Source: Heterobilharzia americana | Lineage: Eukaryota; Platyhelminthes; Trematoda; Strigeidida; Schistosomatidae | DNA length: 64,000 bases | Assembly (NCBI GenBank): GCA_944470555.2 | Contig: OX104127.1 | Coordinates: forward strand, 159,687,276-159,751,275 | Direction of reading: 5' to 3' | In this document: positions 54,858 to 64,000 of the stretch, in pieces | Layout of the letters: every line of letters begins with the position of its first letter | Position numbering within the stretch: position 1 is the first letter of the stretch | Notes under the pieces: generated by a model | Seen by the model: the letters and a program-made list of their open reading frames with translations, nothing else | Database searches by the model: none | Told to the model about the DNA's origin: nothing | Made by a program: the position numbers and the translations under genes

Positions 54858-55165
54858 ACATTCATGATGAACTGACATCAGTTGGCAAAACCATTGGAAA
54901 TCTGGAAGCAATTGACGGCTGTTTTGTCCTAGTATAGGACTCCTCAGCAGTATACACCCATGACCAAGCACCACGAACAAATGAACCCAGGACGTCCAGG
55001 TCCCGTTGCCGGCACCTTAACATTGAGCCACTGGGTCGGAATCATGATACAGCGCGACATCTATTTGATGTCATCATTGGTTAATTGTTTCTATGTTCGA
55101 CTCGATTGGCTGCACTAGTCATGACTTCTCATCGGAATTTCAGGAATCACTTCTTCAAGTAAGTC
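54858..55165 (-). mobile_element. SINE-B copy, single
   Basis: Minus strand: head AATTCCGATGAGAAGTCATG, tRNA-like part decayed, hammerhead with CUGAGGA and GUC but AAAA for GAAA (G12 to A, complement of about 54921-54924), so cleavage should be lost. Stem II GUCCU/AGGAC is perfect. Confidence 0.7.
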
Positions 55166-56014
55166 ACCGATAAACTCTACAATAATTCATTTTGAAGGTT
55201 TATAGGGGTTTATTTATTGATTTCAGGCTAATATTCATCATAATCACAAACTCTACTGTCACCAACGGCAGGACATTGCTAAATAATGATGTAACATGAA
55301 GCGATATCATACTTCCCGTTTTTTTTTCACATTATCTAACTAAGAAATGGAAATGAAGACGTCTCTCATACTACTGTTACCTATTTCTTGGTGTAAAGAA
55401 TCTAAAATATGTATTCCCCACATTACAGTTCCTTGATATGGAGAATTAAGCATATCTAAAAGTGAACGTAGGGGGATTCCATGTTTGTATACTTTAGTGT
55501 TTCACTTCCTGTAGGTCTAAGTGAATTGTACATAGTTTAAGAAATCATCCCAGTTTATTGTATTTCCTTGAGGGTATTTGTTATCTGTTCCACTGTCCTA
55601 CCACATATCTGAAAAAGTCATCAAGTCATTAAAACTTCCCTTAATCATTAAGAAGAATCATTTTGTCAAAGTAGTCGCTTTTATCTTACACAATTATGCC
55701 TCTACCTTCATCTAATTTATTTGTTGTCACACTTTAATCTTTGTTCAGCTTAGACAATACTTCTCAGTGTTGCTTCATCAGTAAACTTTTATACTAGTAG
55801 CAACTGTTAACTAGTGAAGTTTTAAGCCTAATGATTTTCTTGTCAAAAAAAAACGGAAGTAGTTCGATTATATATGAAAACAAGTTTTTAAACTGTATAT
55901 CTCTGTTTAGTTGACCAATTTTGTGTCCATATTCACTGAATTTAAGATCCAGAGATAATATCTCTAATTGATTAGTCGACATGATTGTTTTAATCTGTAT
56001 ATGAGTTAAAGAAT
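55166..56014. other. No recognised feature
   Basis: AT-rich; nothing recognised. Confidence 0.45.
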
Positions 56015-56060
56015 CATCCTTGTATGGGACTCCTCAGGAGCACGCACCCACAATCCTTTA
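56015..56060 (-). mobile_element. SINE-B hammerhead fragment
   Basis: Only stem II and the CUGAGGA side of the ribozyme are left (GGGTGCGTGCTCCTGAGGAG on the minus strand). Confidence 0.45.
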
Positions 56061-56065
56061 AAAAT

Positions 56066-56420
56066 AAAATCCCCATAAAAATCAAAATGCTCATTAATGA
56101 CATACTTTGAGATGAATATCCTGAGATTTTAATGAGAAGCCGTAACCTGTGGGGACAGCTAGTCGAAAGGGAAGTGGATGCTAACTGAAGACATCAGATA
56201 ATAGTCATATTATGTTGCGAATTGACAAAAGTATGAAACTGTAAGTCACTAAACTCCGACCAAATGGTTGGATCTTTTGAAGTGAGACCTGGAGGTCATG
56301 AGTTCGGTTCCTGGTAGGGTTGTGAGTGCATGCTGCTGAGGAATCCCGTATTAGGACAACACAGTTGTCCACCGCTCCTAGATTTTCAGTAATTCTTTGC
56401 CTGATGTCCTTCAGTAATAT
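56066..56420 (+). mobile_element. SINE-B copy beginning with the tail extension
   Basis: Starts AAATCCCCATAAAAATC, then the head (TGACATACTTTGAGATG; TTTTAATGAGAAGCCG), a tRNA-like part (GTTCGGTTCCTGG) and a hammerhead with CUGAGGA (about 56331-56337) but ACAACAC for GACGAAAC. As in 11271-11690, the extension normally found after the tail precedes the head. Confidence 0.6.
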
Positions 56421-56829
56421 GTCAGAATCATATAAAATGATTGACTATTATTTATTTTTACTTGAAACTTCCTGATGTCATACTGGATCAAACTGGTTGA
56501 AACACACGTTTTGGATTCCACTATTAGCCATCATCGAGTAAATCATAAAATGACTGGCTCTTTATAGTTGTCAGAGTAAAGACAGTAGTTCTGTTATATC
56601 ACTCTTGTGAAAGTTTCGGCAATCTTCTGTTCGTAACCCCCTTTCCGGTTCTCTATTATGTCCTATGATCAATGGATTGAAAAAAATACCCAAAATGCAT
56701 GTCCTCAGTATGATTTTCCCCCGGGGTGCTTTGTTTGAGTTTATTTTACAGCTACACATTACACCAGCTGAGTGAGAGAGAAGAAGAATTTAGATGATCA
56801 GCTCACATTTATAGTTTTCTGAGAGAAGA
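56421..56829. other. No recognised feature
   Basis: Nothing recognised; possible start of the CR1 copy is not distinguishable. Confidence 0.4.
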
Positions 56830-57720
56830 CGCTCTACTCCACTGCTTAGTGAAGCCGGTGTGCTTCACGGCGCTGTCCTTCCCGCTTTCCTCTTCTCTTT
56901 CTTTTGTATGACTTACCAACGTCAACTAAAGCTAACTCTGCTGAGTATGCTGATGACCTGATAGTATCCAAGTCGATCATCTTCTCTGCTGATTGTTCTC
57001 ATTTTAACAACTTCTTACAGGAAATTGGTTACTAGTCTTCCTTAAATGACCTCAAACTCAATCCATCCAAATGTTAAATGGTTAATTTTAGCTTAAGACC
57101 TTTGTACATTGTTTCTGTCCCATGACTGTTGTGTTATAGATGGCTCTGTTTTGTAGGGAATGTGGTAAGCGTGGTCCATCTTGGCTTATGCTTTTCTTCT
57201 GATCTTTCTTAGTCCCCTCATATTGTATTGATTTCTAAGAAAATCCTTCACTTGACCTTTTATATTCAGAAACTCAGACTGTCTGGGGTAACTCAGCTTC
57301 TACTCTAATGTTTCATTAATTCTTGTGTTTTACCTGTACTCACCCATTGTTGCTCTTATTCCTTCTTGGACTCTGGAAAAAAGACTACGATGTATTGCGT
57401 AGGATTTTCAGGGCTGTTAGTAGAGCAAGTACTGCACTCCTAACAGAGCTGATAAATGTAGTCGTAGATAGGCATCTGAACACTTGTAGACTAATGGCTA
57501 GAAATAGTTTATCTGACGATAGGCATCCTCTACATCCCCACCTCTTTCTATGTCTGTCGTTTGGAAGACAAGAAGTAAATATATTTAACTCTATACATGC
57601 ACAACCACATATAAAAATTCAACCATACCACCTTATTTAGCCTGCGTATTGTGTGAAGAAAATCATGTTAGACGTAGTCGTATCAATCAACTGTGTAACA
57701 GCGCATACTTATTATGTCCC
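56830..57720 (+). mobile_element. CR1/SR1-like LINE, RT to C-terminus
   Basis: In order: GVLHGAVLSPLLFSFFLYDL, NSAEYADDLIVSKSIIFSAD (catalytic YADD kept, about 56938-56995), NDLKLNPSKC, LLFLLGLWKKDYDVLRRIFR (57350-57410), LTELINVVVDRHLNTCRLMA, SDDRHPLHPHLFLC and ACVLCEENHVRRSRINQLCN (about 57641-57700). Frame breaks separate blocks. The best-preserved CR1 C-terminus in the window. Confidence 0.85.
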
Positions 57721-57904
57721 TGAAGTCATTAAACATTTCAATAATCTTGTTATTCGTAATTCTTTATCATATACTGTTAAACAGAGCCATTGTTAATGTT
57801 TTAAAAATGTTGTACAATGGTTAAATTGATATATTAACACACGCTGAGAGTTCTGTACTGTAAAAACAACTATGGTGTGAAATAAAACAAATATATTATT
57901 TAGA

Positions 57905-58065
57905 AGTAGTATTCATCCTAGACTGACATCAGTTGGGGAACCATTGAAAATCTGGGAACACTAAGCAGCTGTTTCATCCTAGTTTGGGACTCTTGAGCAG
58001 CACGCACCCACGACCCGGCTAGTGATCAAACTCAGGACCTTTAGGTTTCACGGCGAATGCGTTAA
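57905..58065 (-). mobile_element. SINE-B copy, left arm of a long inverted pair
   Basis: Minus strand: hammerhead with CUCAAGA (G5 to C), GAAA kept but cleavage triplet lost (GCU), tRNA-like part to about 58065. The outermost bases TTTAGAAGTAGTATTC are mirrored exactly at 58360-58375. Confidence 0.7.
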
Positions 58066-58375
58066 CCATGACCGTAACCTGTGGGGTCAAACATTCGGAA
58101 GTGAAACGGATGCTAACTGAAGACCTTGGGTGATAGTCGCACTATATCATGAATTGATAAAAGTTGGAAACAGTGAACCACTGAAAACCGACTCGATGGT
58201 TGGATGGTTAACGCGTTCGTCGCGAAACCTGAAGGTCCTGAGTTCGATCCCTAGCCGGGTCGTGGGTGCGTACTGTTCAGGAGTCCCATACTAGGATGAA
58301 ATAGCTGTCTAGTATTTCCAGATTTTCAATGGTTTCCAAACTGATGTCAGTCTGTGACGAATACTACTTCTAAAT
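58066..58375 (+). mobile_element. SINE-B copy, right arm
   Basis: From the head (CCGTAACCTGTGGGGTC) through A-box-like GGATGGTTAACGCG and B box GAGTTCGATCCCTAG to a hammerhead with UUCAGGA for CUGANGA and GUC kept, then the tail and GAATACTACTTCTAAA, the mirror of the left end. Confidence 0.7.
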
Positions 58376-59234
58376 TTAAAAAAGTTCCCATCCATCTCAA
58401 AAATACATTTAATATATTATTATGCACAATTATTCAGTATTTAGCAAAAATATATGGGAGGTATCCACGACCTTAATTCGAAAAAGGGCGTAATAAGAAT
58501 GTGAACAAAGATAGAAACATGAAGAACATTCATAATTACAAGTTGACGTATTATCCTACTAATGTTCTCAACTTAACAAAGGTAAGTACAATGACATCCA
58601 TACACTTATCTAGCTCATTATATCAGTATATCTCGCATATTGAGTACTTTCATAACCATTTTCAGTGAAACAGTGTAACAGAAGAACTTTGGAACTACCA
58701 CTATGCACGTACTGAAACTACTATACGTAAGCATTGATGAGATATTATGTTTAAATAGAATATCTCAAGTTTTTTTAGTTCCTCCTTGAAAATCTTCTTT
58801 GTGCATACTTATATTATCTCTAAGAAAAAGGTAACTGTATAACAGATTTTAAATAACCCACTTCGCAGGGATTTCTAGTGAATGTAGTTCTTCAGCAGAC
58901 TATCCTTTATTTCTTGAAGTTTAATGGTTGAATTCAACTCTGCTACTAAAATGAAGATAACAGAGAATTAAAAACTTAGTCATTCTTATTACAAGAGTAA
59001 TGACGACATCACAGATACATCGTGTATAGACGCGAAATTCGATAACAGTTATTGTTGGTAAGTTAGTGTTTTATAAGCTTGCGTCAAGGCATTTAATCAC
59101 AAAGACAGTTTCTACAACTGCTAAGAACTTTATCGTTTAAGCATCTCATTTACCCTTGTAATAATTGAATGTTCCCACTGCTAACATGTGTTAAAAGATA
59201 ACTGTCCATAGACAAATCAATACAAGTTTATATG
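58376..59234. other. No recognised feature
   Basis: AT-rich; nothing recognised. Confidence 0.45.
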
Positions 59235-59389
59235 CTAGTGGTGGATAATGGCTACCAGTGGAATCACGGATGCACATTTCGTCCTATTTAGGACTCGTCA
59301 GTTGAATGTAGCTGCTTCCCGTTGTTTGATGTTGTTCCCACCAAGATTCGGACTCAGCAGCGATCACTTCAAACCCATGGCGTTATCCT
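59235..59389 (-). mobile_element. SINE-A copy, left arm of an inverted pair
   Basis: Minus strand: tRNA-like head from GGATAACGCCATGGG, hammerhead with CUGACGA (complement of 59295-59301), a perfect stem II GUCCU/AGGAC, GAAA (59277-59280) and AUC (59269-59271). Stem I next to the cleavage site does not pair (CAA against CGU), so activity is doubtful although the core is complete. Confidence 0.8.
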
Positions 59390-59580
59390 GGTGGGAACAA
59401 CATCGCACACCGGGAAGCAGGCAAATCCAGCCGACGAGTCCCAAATAGGACGAAATGCACATCCTGGATTCCACTGCTAGCCACTGCCCATCATTACTAC
59501 CATCCGCACAGGATCCCATATGCCAATACAGACCGATCAATTCCGTCCAACCAACGACGGTATGGTATAAAAACAATTAT
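59390..59580 (+). mobile_element. SINE-A copy, right arm; ribozyme U4 mutated
   Basis: Runs from TGGTGGGAACAACATCG through the hammerhead at 59425-59469 to the tail (CATATGCCAATACAGACCG). The core reads CCGACGA (59431-59437): U4 is C. GAAA (59452-59455), AUC (59461-59463) and a six-pair stem I (AUCCAG/CUGGAU) are kept. Part of the spacer and tail is deleted near 59500. Confidence 0.8.
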
Positions 59581-59697
59581 ATATACTAACAACTTTATAC
59601 AATCACAGTACTCACTAATAAAGTAGAAATGATTCTAACATCCCTACATGTAGCTGACGGCAGCCAGATAGAAGAGACTTGTTGCGCATACAATTTG

Positions 59698-59950
59698 TGT
59701 TGCTGCTTGTAGTATCCCATCTCTGAATAAACCGAATTGTTCAGTCTCTGTTGGCATAGGGGCTCCTGCATGAATGTTTCATTATCATCTGTAGTTCCAT
59801 TTTAGTAGTAATGATGCATAGTGGCTAGCAGTGGAATCAAGGGGGTGTGTTTCGTTCTTTTTGTCCCTCGTCAGCTGGGTGTATCTCCCTACCAGCGAGC
59901 GATGTTTTCTCCACCAAGTCTTGAACCCAGGGCCGATCTCTTCCAACACT
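59698..59950 (-). mobile_element. SINE-A copy, complete tail, head truncated
   Basis: Minus strand: 3' end GGGATACTACAAGCAGC, spacer, and a hammerhead with CUGACGA and GAAAC, but stem II is mispaired (GGGACAAAAAGAAC) and the cleavage region reads CCC, so it is dead. Confidence 0.7.
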
Positions 59951-60009
59951 AGGGATAATACAAGCAACAACATAAAAAAACTATTCCCAATATATAAGAA
60001 GTGACCGTC

Positions 60010-60160
60010 TTAACTTGGCAGCGTAGAGGATAACGATCTGGCGTTTGAAACGATGGACAAACGATAAGCCTTGGGTTAGAGTCCTGGAGACGACAATATC
60101 CCTTGTTGGGAAGTGGATATGTCCAGCCGATGAGTGAGTCACTAGTATAAAGAGACGGGT
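60010..60160 (+). mobile_element. SINE-A head fragment facing the previous copy
   Basis: A-box-like GCGTAGAGGATAACGATC, GGCGTTTGAAACGATGG, B-box-like GGTTAGAGTCCTGG, then CCAGCCGATGAGTGAGTC of a decayed ribozyme (U4 to C) where the copy stops. Confidence 0.6.
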
Positions 60161-61714
60161 GCCATGGGTTTCAGTGCTATTAAATGTCGACTCAGTGGCG
60201 TTTTAAGTTACAGTACTGGGAAACATTGAGGACAGCCAATCAGGTTATAGACGAATTATTCAAGCTATTCGTTACATCCATTTACAGTGTTCTTGATGCC
60301 GCATCAAACTTAGATGAATTGTGGCCAGGATTACGTTGCACGTTGTTTGTGGAATATGTTGGTTAGGGTAATGTGGTTGAAATAGATGAATATCTTGTTC
60401 GAAAACTTGAACATAACCTAGAAAGATGACTTAAGCAGGACTGGGTATGTTATGACTTTGTAGCATCAGGTACTTGTCCGGAATCCATAGCCTAAGGTTT
60501 AACGAGATTCACTGTTGATGCTGACCTTCATAGTTTTATCGGACTCTCTAAGCTGAAGGCACACAGTCAAGCCATTTAGCATGTCGTGCTACGTTGTGCT
60601 GCTCATAATCGACCCTCTAGCCAGCTACTCGGAACACATCGGTATTTTGGCACTACCTCACAAACACACTATTCCATCTGACCGCGGTATTGTGTTCTTT
60701 CTTGGTCTCATATTCGCGGGTATATTTCAAGTATGAATAATTAGTGATTGGCCTATGCATCTGTCAAGTTTGCAAAACGACAATTCATAAAACTTACCCA
60801 GTGTATGTAGACATAGATTTGTCTTAGAAAACCACAAATTCGTGGTATATAAGACCAAAATATGAAGAAAGGACATTTTCATTGGATAAAGAATGCATCC
60901 AAAAAAAATCTACCCTAGCAGGTTTATGAAAACGCCTGGCATTCGGTATCACAATATACATAAACACTGGGAAGTCATATATACCTTTATCTAAAATAGG
61001 TTACCCCCCCCCCCTTCCACATCCATCAAGCTATTGTTTACAAAAAGGACTTCATTGATAGAACAAATGTAGTGCATATAAACAATTTTGAAAATATATG
61101 AAGTCTTTTTAGAAAGCTTTTAAAACCTTTAATAGGATCATTATGAGAAATTTCCCAAATATCATTCAAATAATATTGTCTCATATGGATTAGTGGCAAT
61201 GTAAACAGTGGTATTTCTTAGATGAAACAGATGAATGAATTGTAAATAGAGTACCATTTCATATAATAATTACTTTGTCCTTCACGTTCTTGATTCTGAT
61301 TGGTTAGTGTATACTTGAACGTGATTGGTTGTCATTGAAATTTAGTTAGAGCAATTTGTCTACTACATACATGATGCAAGTACTCGAAATATTCAGTGAA
61401 TAAAAAAATGTGGAAAAAAAATCAATTAAATAACAATTTCAGATTAATAAATATACCTTTAGATTTTTTTTTCTTTTCTGTTCACATGTATACATCTATA
61501 CATTAGTTGACTCATGTGTATGTGAAATACAATCTTGAGTGGAAAGACAAGAATGCCAAATATTTTATAAAACATTATTGAGATATTGATCAATACTTTA
61601 ATTTACACATCTGTTGACGATTTATGTGAACAGATTTAATTTCGCACAAGTATACCACTGTAGAGTAATAATTTATAGGTGATTATAAAATTCTGTAAAT
61701 CATGTTTATACTTT
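60161..61714. other. No recognised feature; C-tract at 61004
   Basis: A run of about ten C lies at 61004-61013. One + frame (60184-60366) continues to about 60745 if five stops are read through, which may mark an old pseudogene, but no domain is recognisable. Confidence 0.4.
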
Positions 61715-62235
61715 ATGATTATTATTACTATTATTTGTTCCTTGGGTTCCTGATGGAACATGCCTTTTCAGTAGCACGTCTCCATTGCACTCCGTTCTCG
61801 ACACCCTTTTGAACCTCCCTCCACAACTGCCCACAAGTTCTCATTTCTTCCTCACATGATCTCCCCCATGTCACCCTCACCTCCGACAACCAACTCATCG
61901 TTTCCCATCTGGGTTCCACTCAAGTGCCTGGTCTGGCAAATGATGTCCCCCAATGGTCTTCTTAGTGTATGCCCAATCCATCTCCACTTCCTTCCAGTGG
62001 ATATTTGTTCAGTGATAGCTTCTTGGTTGGTTCGTTCCCAGACTTCCTTGTTGCTTATTCTCATTATTCTAGCCATCTGAGCTTCAGTAACGAGCCAGCG
62101 TAGGTAATTGTTGATGATTATCTGTAGTTTGTTGGGAATGCTTTCCTTAACGCGCCAAGTCTCTGAACCATATAGCAGCATTGACTTGACTGACGTTGGT
62201 GTTGAAAATCCGGATGTTGTTTTTTTTATGCTGAG
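61715..62235 (-). mobile_element. R1 LINE 3' end, left of an inverted pair
   Basis: Minus strand: MLLYGSETWRVKESIPNKLQ (62181 on), ARIMRISNKEVWERTNQEAI, KWRWIGHTLRRPLGDI, VGGEGDMGEIM, and the tail GAACCCAAGGAACAAATAAT at about 61733. Not the frameshifted subtype in this part. 5' truncated near 62235. Confidence 0.85.
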
Positions 62236-62624
62236 TGCAAAACTAGAGGTTTAAAATTCTTAGATATAAGATCTGTAACACTATGACAACGGATGAAAAC
62301 AGTTCACATCTCCAGTAGTAAACGTTATCTTCAGTTTTATCAATATTTTGTTTTACTGGAAAACACTACGAATCACTAAACTATTAAACAAGTGAAAATA
62401 AAAACAAAGTGAATCTTTATGACATTATTTAGAGGTTGGTCTTTCACTGAAACTATATTTCATGTTCACTCCCTTAATTTCTTTCCAAAATGTTTATTGA
62501 GTAAAAGTCATTCGTCAAGTATTTATCTATGCATTGCTTCATTGTTCTCACAAATAAGATAACGGTAACCAAACGTTTAGGTAAAACTATGAGGTTAAAT
62601 ATGCTATTACATTATTGTATCTCA
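62236..62624. other. Spacer between inverted R1 ends
   Basis: AT-rich; nothing recognised. Confidence 0.4.
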
Positions 62625-63150
62625 GTGTGGAGATGTATTGCACTCAACGCAAAGAACAAGATCCAGATTTTCAACACCAACGTCAGTCAAGTCAATGCTG
62701 CTATATGGTTCAGAAACTTGGTGCGTTACGAAAAGCACTTCCAGCAAACTACAGACATTCATGAAAAGCTGTCACCTACACTCACTCGATGCTGAAGATC
62801 AGATAAGAAGGCCAGAATAATAAGAATAAGCAACAAGGAAGGCTGGGAACGAACCAACCAAGAAGCTATCGCTGAACAAATATGCACTGGAAGGAAGTGG
62901 AGATGGATTGGGCATACACTAAGAAGACCATTGGGGGACATCATTTGCCAGACCAGGCACTTGAGTGGAACCCAGATGGGAAACGATGAGTTGGTTGTCG
63001 GAGGTGAGGGTGACATGGGGGAGATCATGTGAGGAATAAATGAAAACACATGGGCAGTCGTGGAGCGAGGTTCAAAAGGGTGTGGAGAACGGAGTGCAAT
63101 GGAGGCGTGCTAGTGAAGCCCTATGTTCCACTAGGAACCCAAGAGATTTT
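62625..63150 (+). mobile_element. R1 LINE 3' end, right of an inverted pair
   Basis: Encodes ALNAKNKIQIFNTNVSQVN, AAIWFRNLVRYEKHFQQT with frame changes, and WIGHTLRRPLGDI, ending AACCCAAGAGA without the TAA tail. Very close in sequence to 61715-62235 and inverted with respect to it. Confidence 0.8.
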
Positions 63151-63534
63151 TCAAAATTTTCATGAGGGAAAATACCAAAGAAACCAAACGATAATACAGA
63201 GATGCATTCAAAAGAATATTATCTTATGAAAAATTTCTAAACTACATCAACTTCTATAATGAGATGACTTTACCTTTGATAAATCATTGGCTATCTTGTT
63301 GAATACCGACCAAGAAGAAAGAGAAATAAATTCCAGAATTATATCCTGATCGACTTCATTCGCCAGTAAAACTAACAAACGAAATAATATCTTCAGTGCA
63401 GAGCACATATATCAACAATTCTTGGTGGACATTGGAGTGACTGGCCCATACGTCATGTTACTCTTCTTTATAACTATATGGTTTCTTAACAATTCTATTC
63501 ACAAAACAATAAAATACAAATGTTAGACAGTAGT
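63151..63534. other. No recognised feature
   Basis: AT-rich; nothing recognised. Confidence 0.4.
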
Positions 63535-64000
63535 GTATCTTGCTTGTATTGTGTTCTGTGTGCTAGGTTGTTTAATCGTGGAGCTTTCATCGTCTTTCCC
63601 GGGTAACATTATGAGTAATAACTTCAACATGAAATAAGCTGACCTGGTTTGTGTGTGACTGGTTGTTTCCTTTGTTTGTTGTATTATTGACTGACTGTAT
63701 AGATTTTCCTGTTGGCTGTTCCGCTGCTTGACTACTAATCTTTCTGTCGTTTATCATTCTTCCCATTGATTGATTGATAGATTGTCTATGTCTATACATG
63801 TATTGATTGCTGACTGACCGATCTGAATGCCAAGCTTCTATGAATTCTCCAACATTCTTTGTGTTTCCTCTCTCCATCCAACATTTCTACATTGTCAAAA
63901 TTGAATTCATGTCCATAGTTGTTATCCACATGCATTGAAATCAGTGATGAAATATCATGGCGTTTAATAGACAATTAGTGTTCGTGTAGACGAAGGTGAA
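63535..64000 (-). mobile_element. PLE C-terminal and 3' region, cut by the window end
   Basis: Minus strand: RHDISSLISMHVDNNYGHEF, NFDNVEMLDGERKHKECWRI, IEAWHSDRSVSNQYMYRHRQ and INDRKISSQAAEQPTGKSI. Same family as 34798-36067 and 28263-28640. The element continues beyond the right edge of the window, so its endonuclease and RT cannot be judged. Confidence 0.8.

Noticed and set aside
60184..60745. Possible decayed gene in one + frame
   Set aside because: The frame needs five stop read-throughs in about 185 codons and shows no motif; this is close to chance expectation.

Overview
The window is eukaryotic, AT-rich DNA from a flatworm, most likely a blood fluke (Schistosoma or a close schistosomatid). 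The evidence is an Smα-like tRNA-derived SINE carrying a hammerhead ribozyme, RTE-like and CR1/SR1-like LINEs of schistosome type, several Penelope-like elements (PLEs) with GIY-YIG endonucleases, and short exons lost in repeat-filled introns. There are no bacterial operons, rRNA genes or CRISPR arrays. Names used here: SINE-A (Smα-like, hammerhead), SINE-B (a second tRNA-derived hammerhead family), SINE-C (tRNA-derived, no ribozyme seen), R1 (RTE-like LINE with TAA-type 3' tails), R2 (a second RTE-like LINE with CAT-type tail), CR1 (SR1-like LINE), U1 (unclassified repeat), MULE (Mutator-like transposon).

Host genes. One host gene is well supported: two + strand exons (4572-4785 and 13174-13257) whose splice phases match across an 8.4 kb intron. 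They encode a protein C-terminus ending in a C-x2-C-x12-H-x3-C zinc finger that looks like the terminal finger of NEMO/optineurin proteins. A possible first coding exon lies at 46727-46885 (+). Everything else recognisable is mobile-element sequence, mostly truncated and frame-broken.

Layout. 0-2 kb: inverted SINE-A pair and a CR1 LINE. 3-13.3 kb: the host gene, whose intron holds R1, R2, PLE and SINE-B copies. 13.7-18.3 kb: SINE-A, SINE-C, U1, CR1 and PLE fragments. 18.8-20.1 kb: the longest open PLE frame. 20-34.4 kb: R1, R2, SINE-B and SINE-C fragments, a TA microsatellite and one full-length SINE-A. 34.4-36.5 kb: a PLE inserted in U1 with a visible target-site duplication. 38-39.3 and 51.5-54.5 kb: two very similar R1 copies. 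39.6-43.1 kb: PLE pieces, a SINE-B pair and a decayed MULE transposase with a SWIM zinc finger. 43.8-50.9 kb: SINE-A, R1, and two PLE families. 55-64 kb: SINE-B and SINE-A pairs, CR1, two R1 tails facing opposite ways, and a PLE tail at the edge.

Main unexplained signal. Two different tRNA-derived SINE families each carry a type I hammerhead ribozyme with a tiny stem III. In most loci the SINE is not single: two copies lie head to head, with 3' tails pointing outward. SINE-B sequence also shows tail-to-head joins and a copy slightly longer than one unit (about 390 bp), as expected from tandem or circular RNA intermediates. Only about four of some two dozen ribozymes keep every catalytic core base (two SINE-B, two SINE-A with at most one stem I mismatch). 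Several lesions are shared between copies, so parts of both families appear to have spread after losing the ribozyme. All of this was read by eye; no alignment, folding or database search was run.
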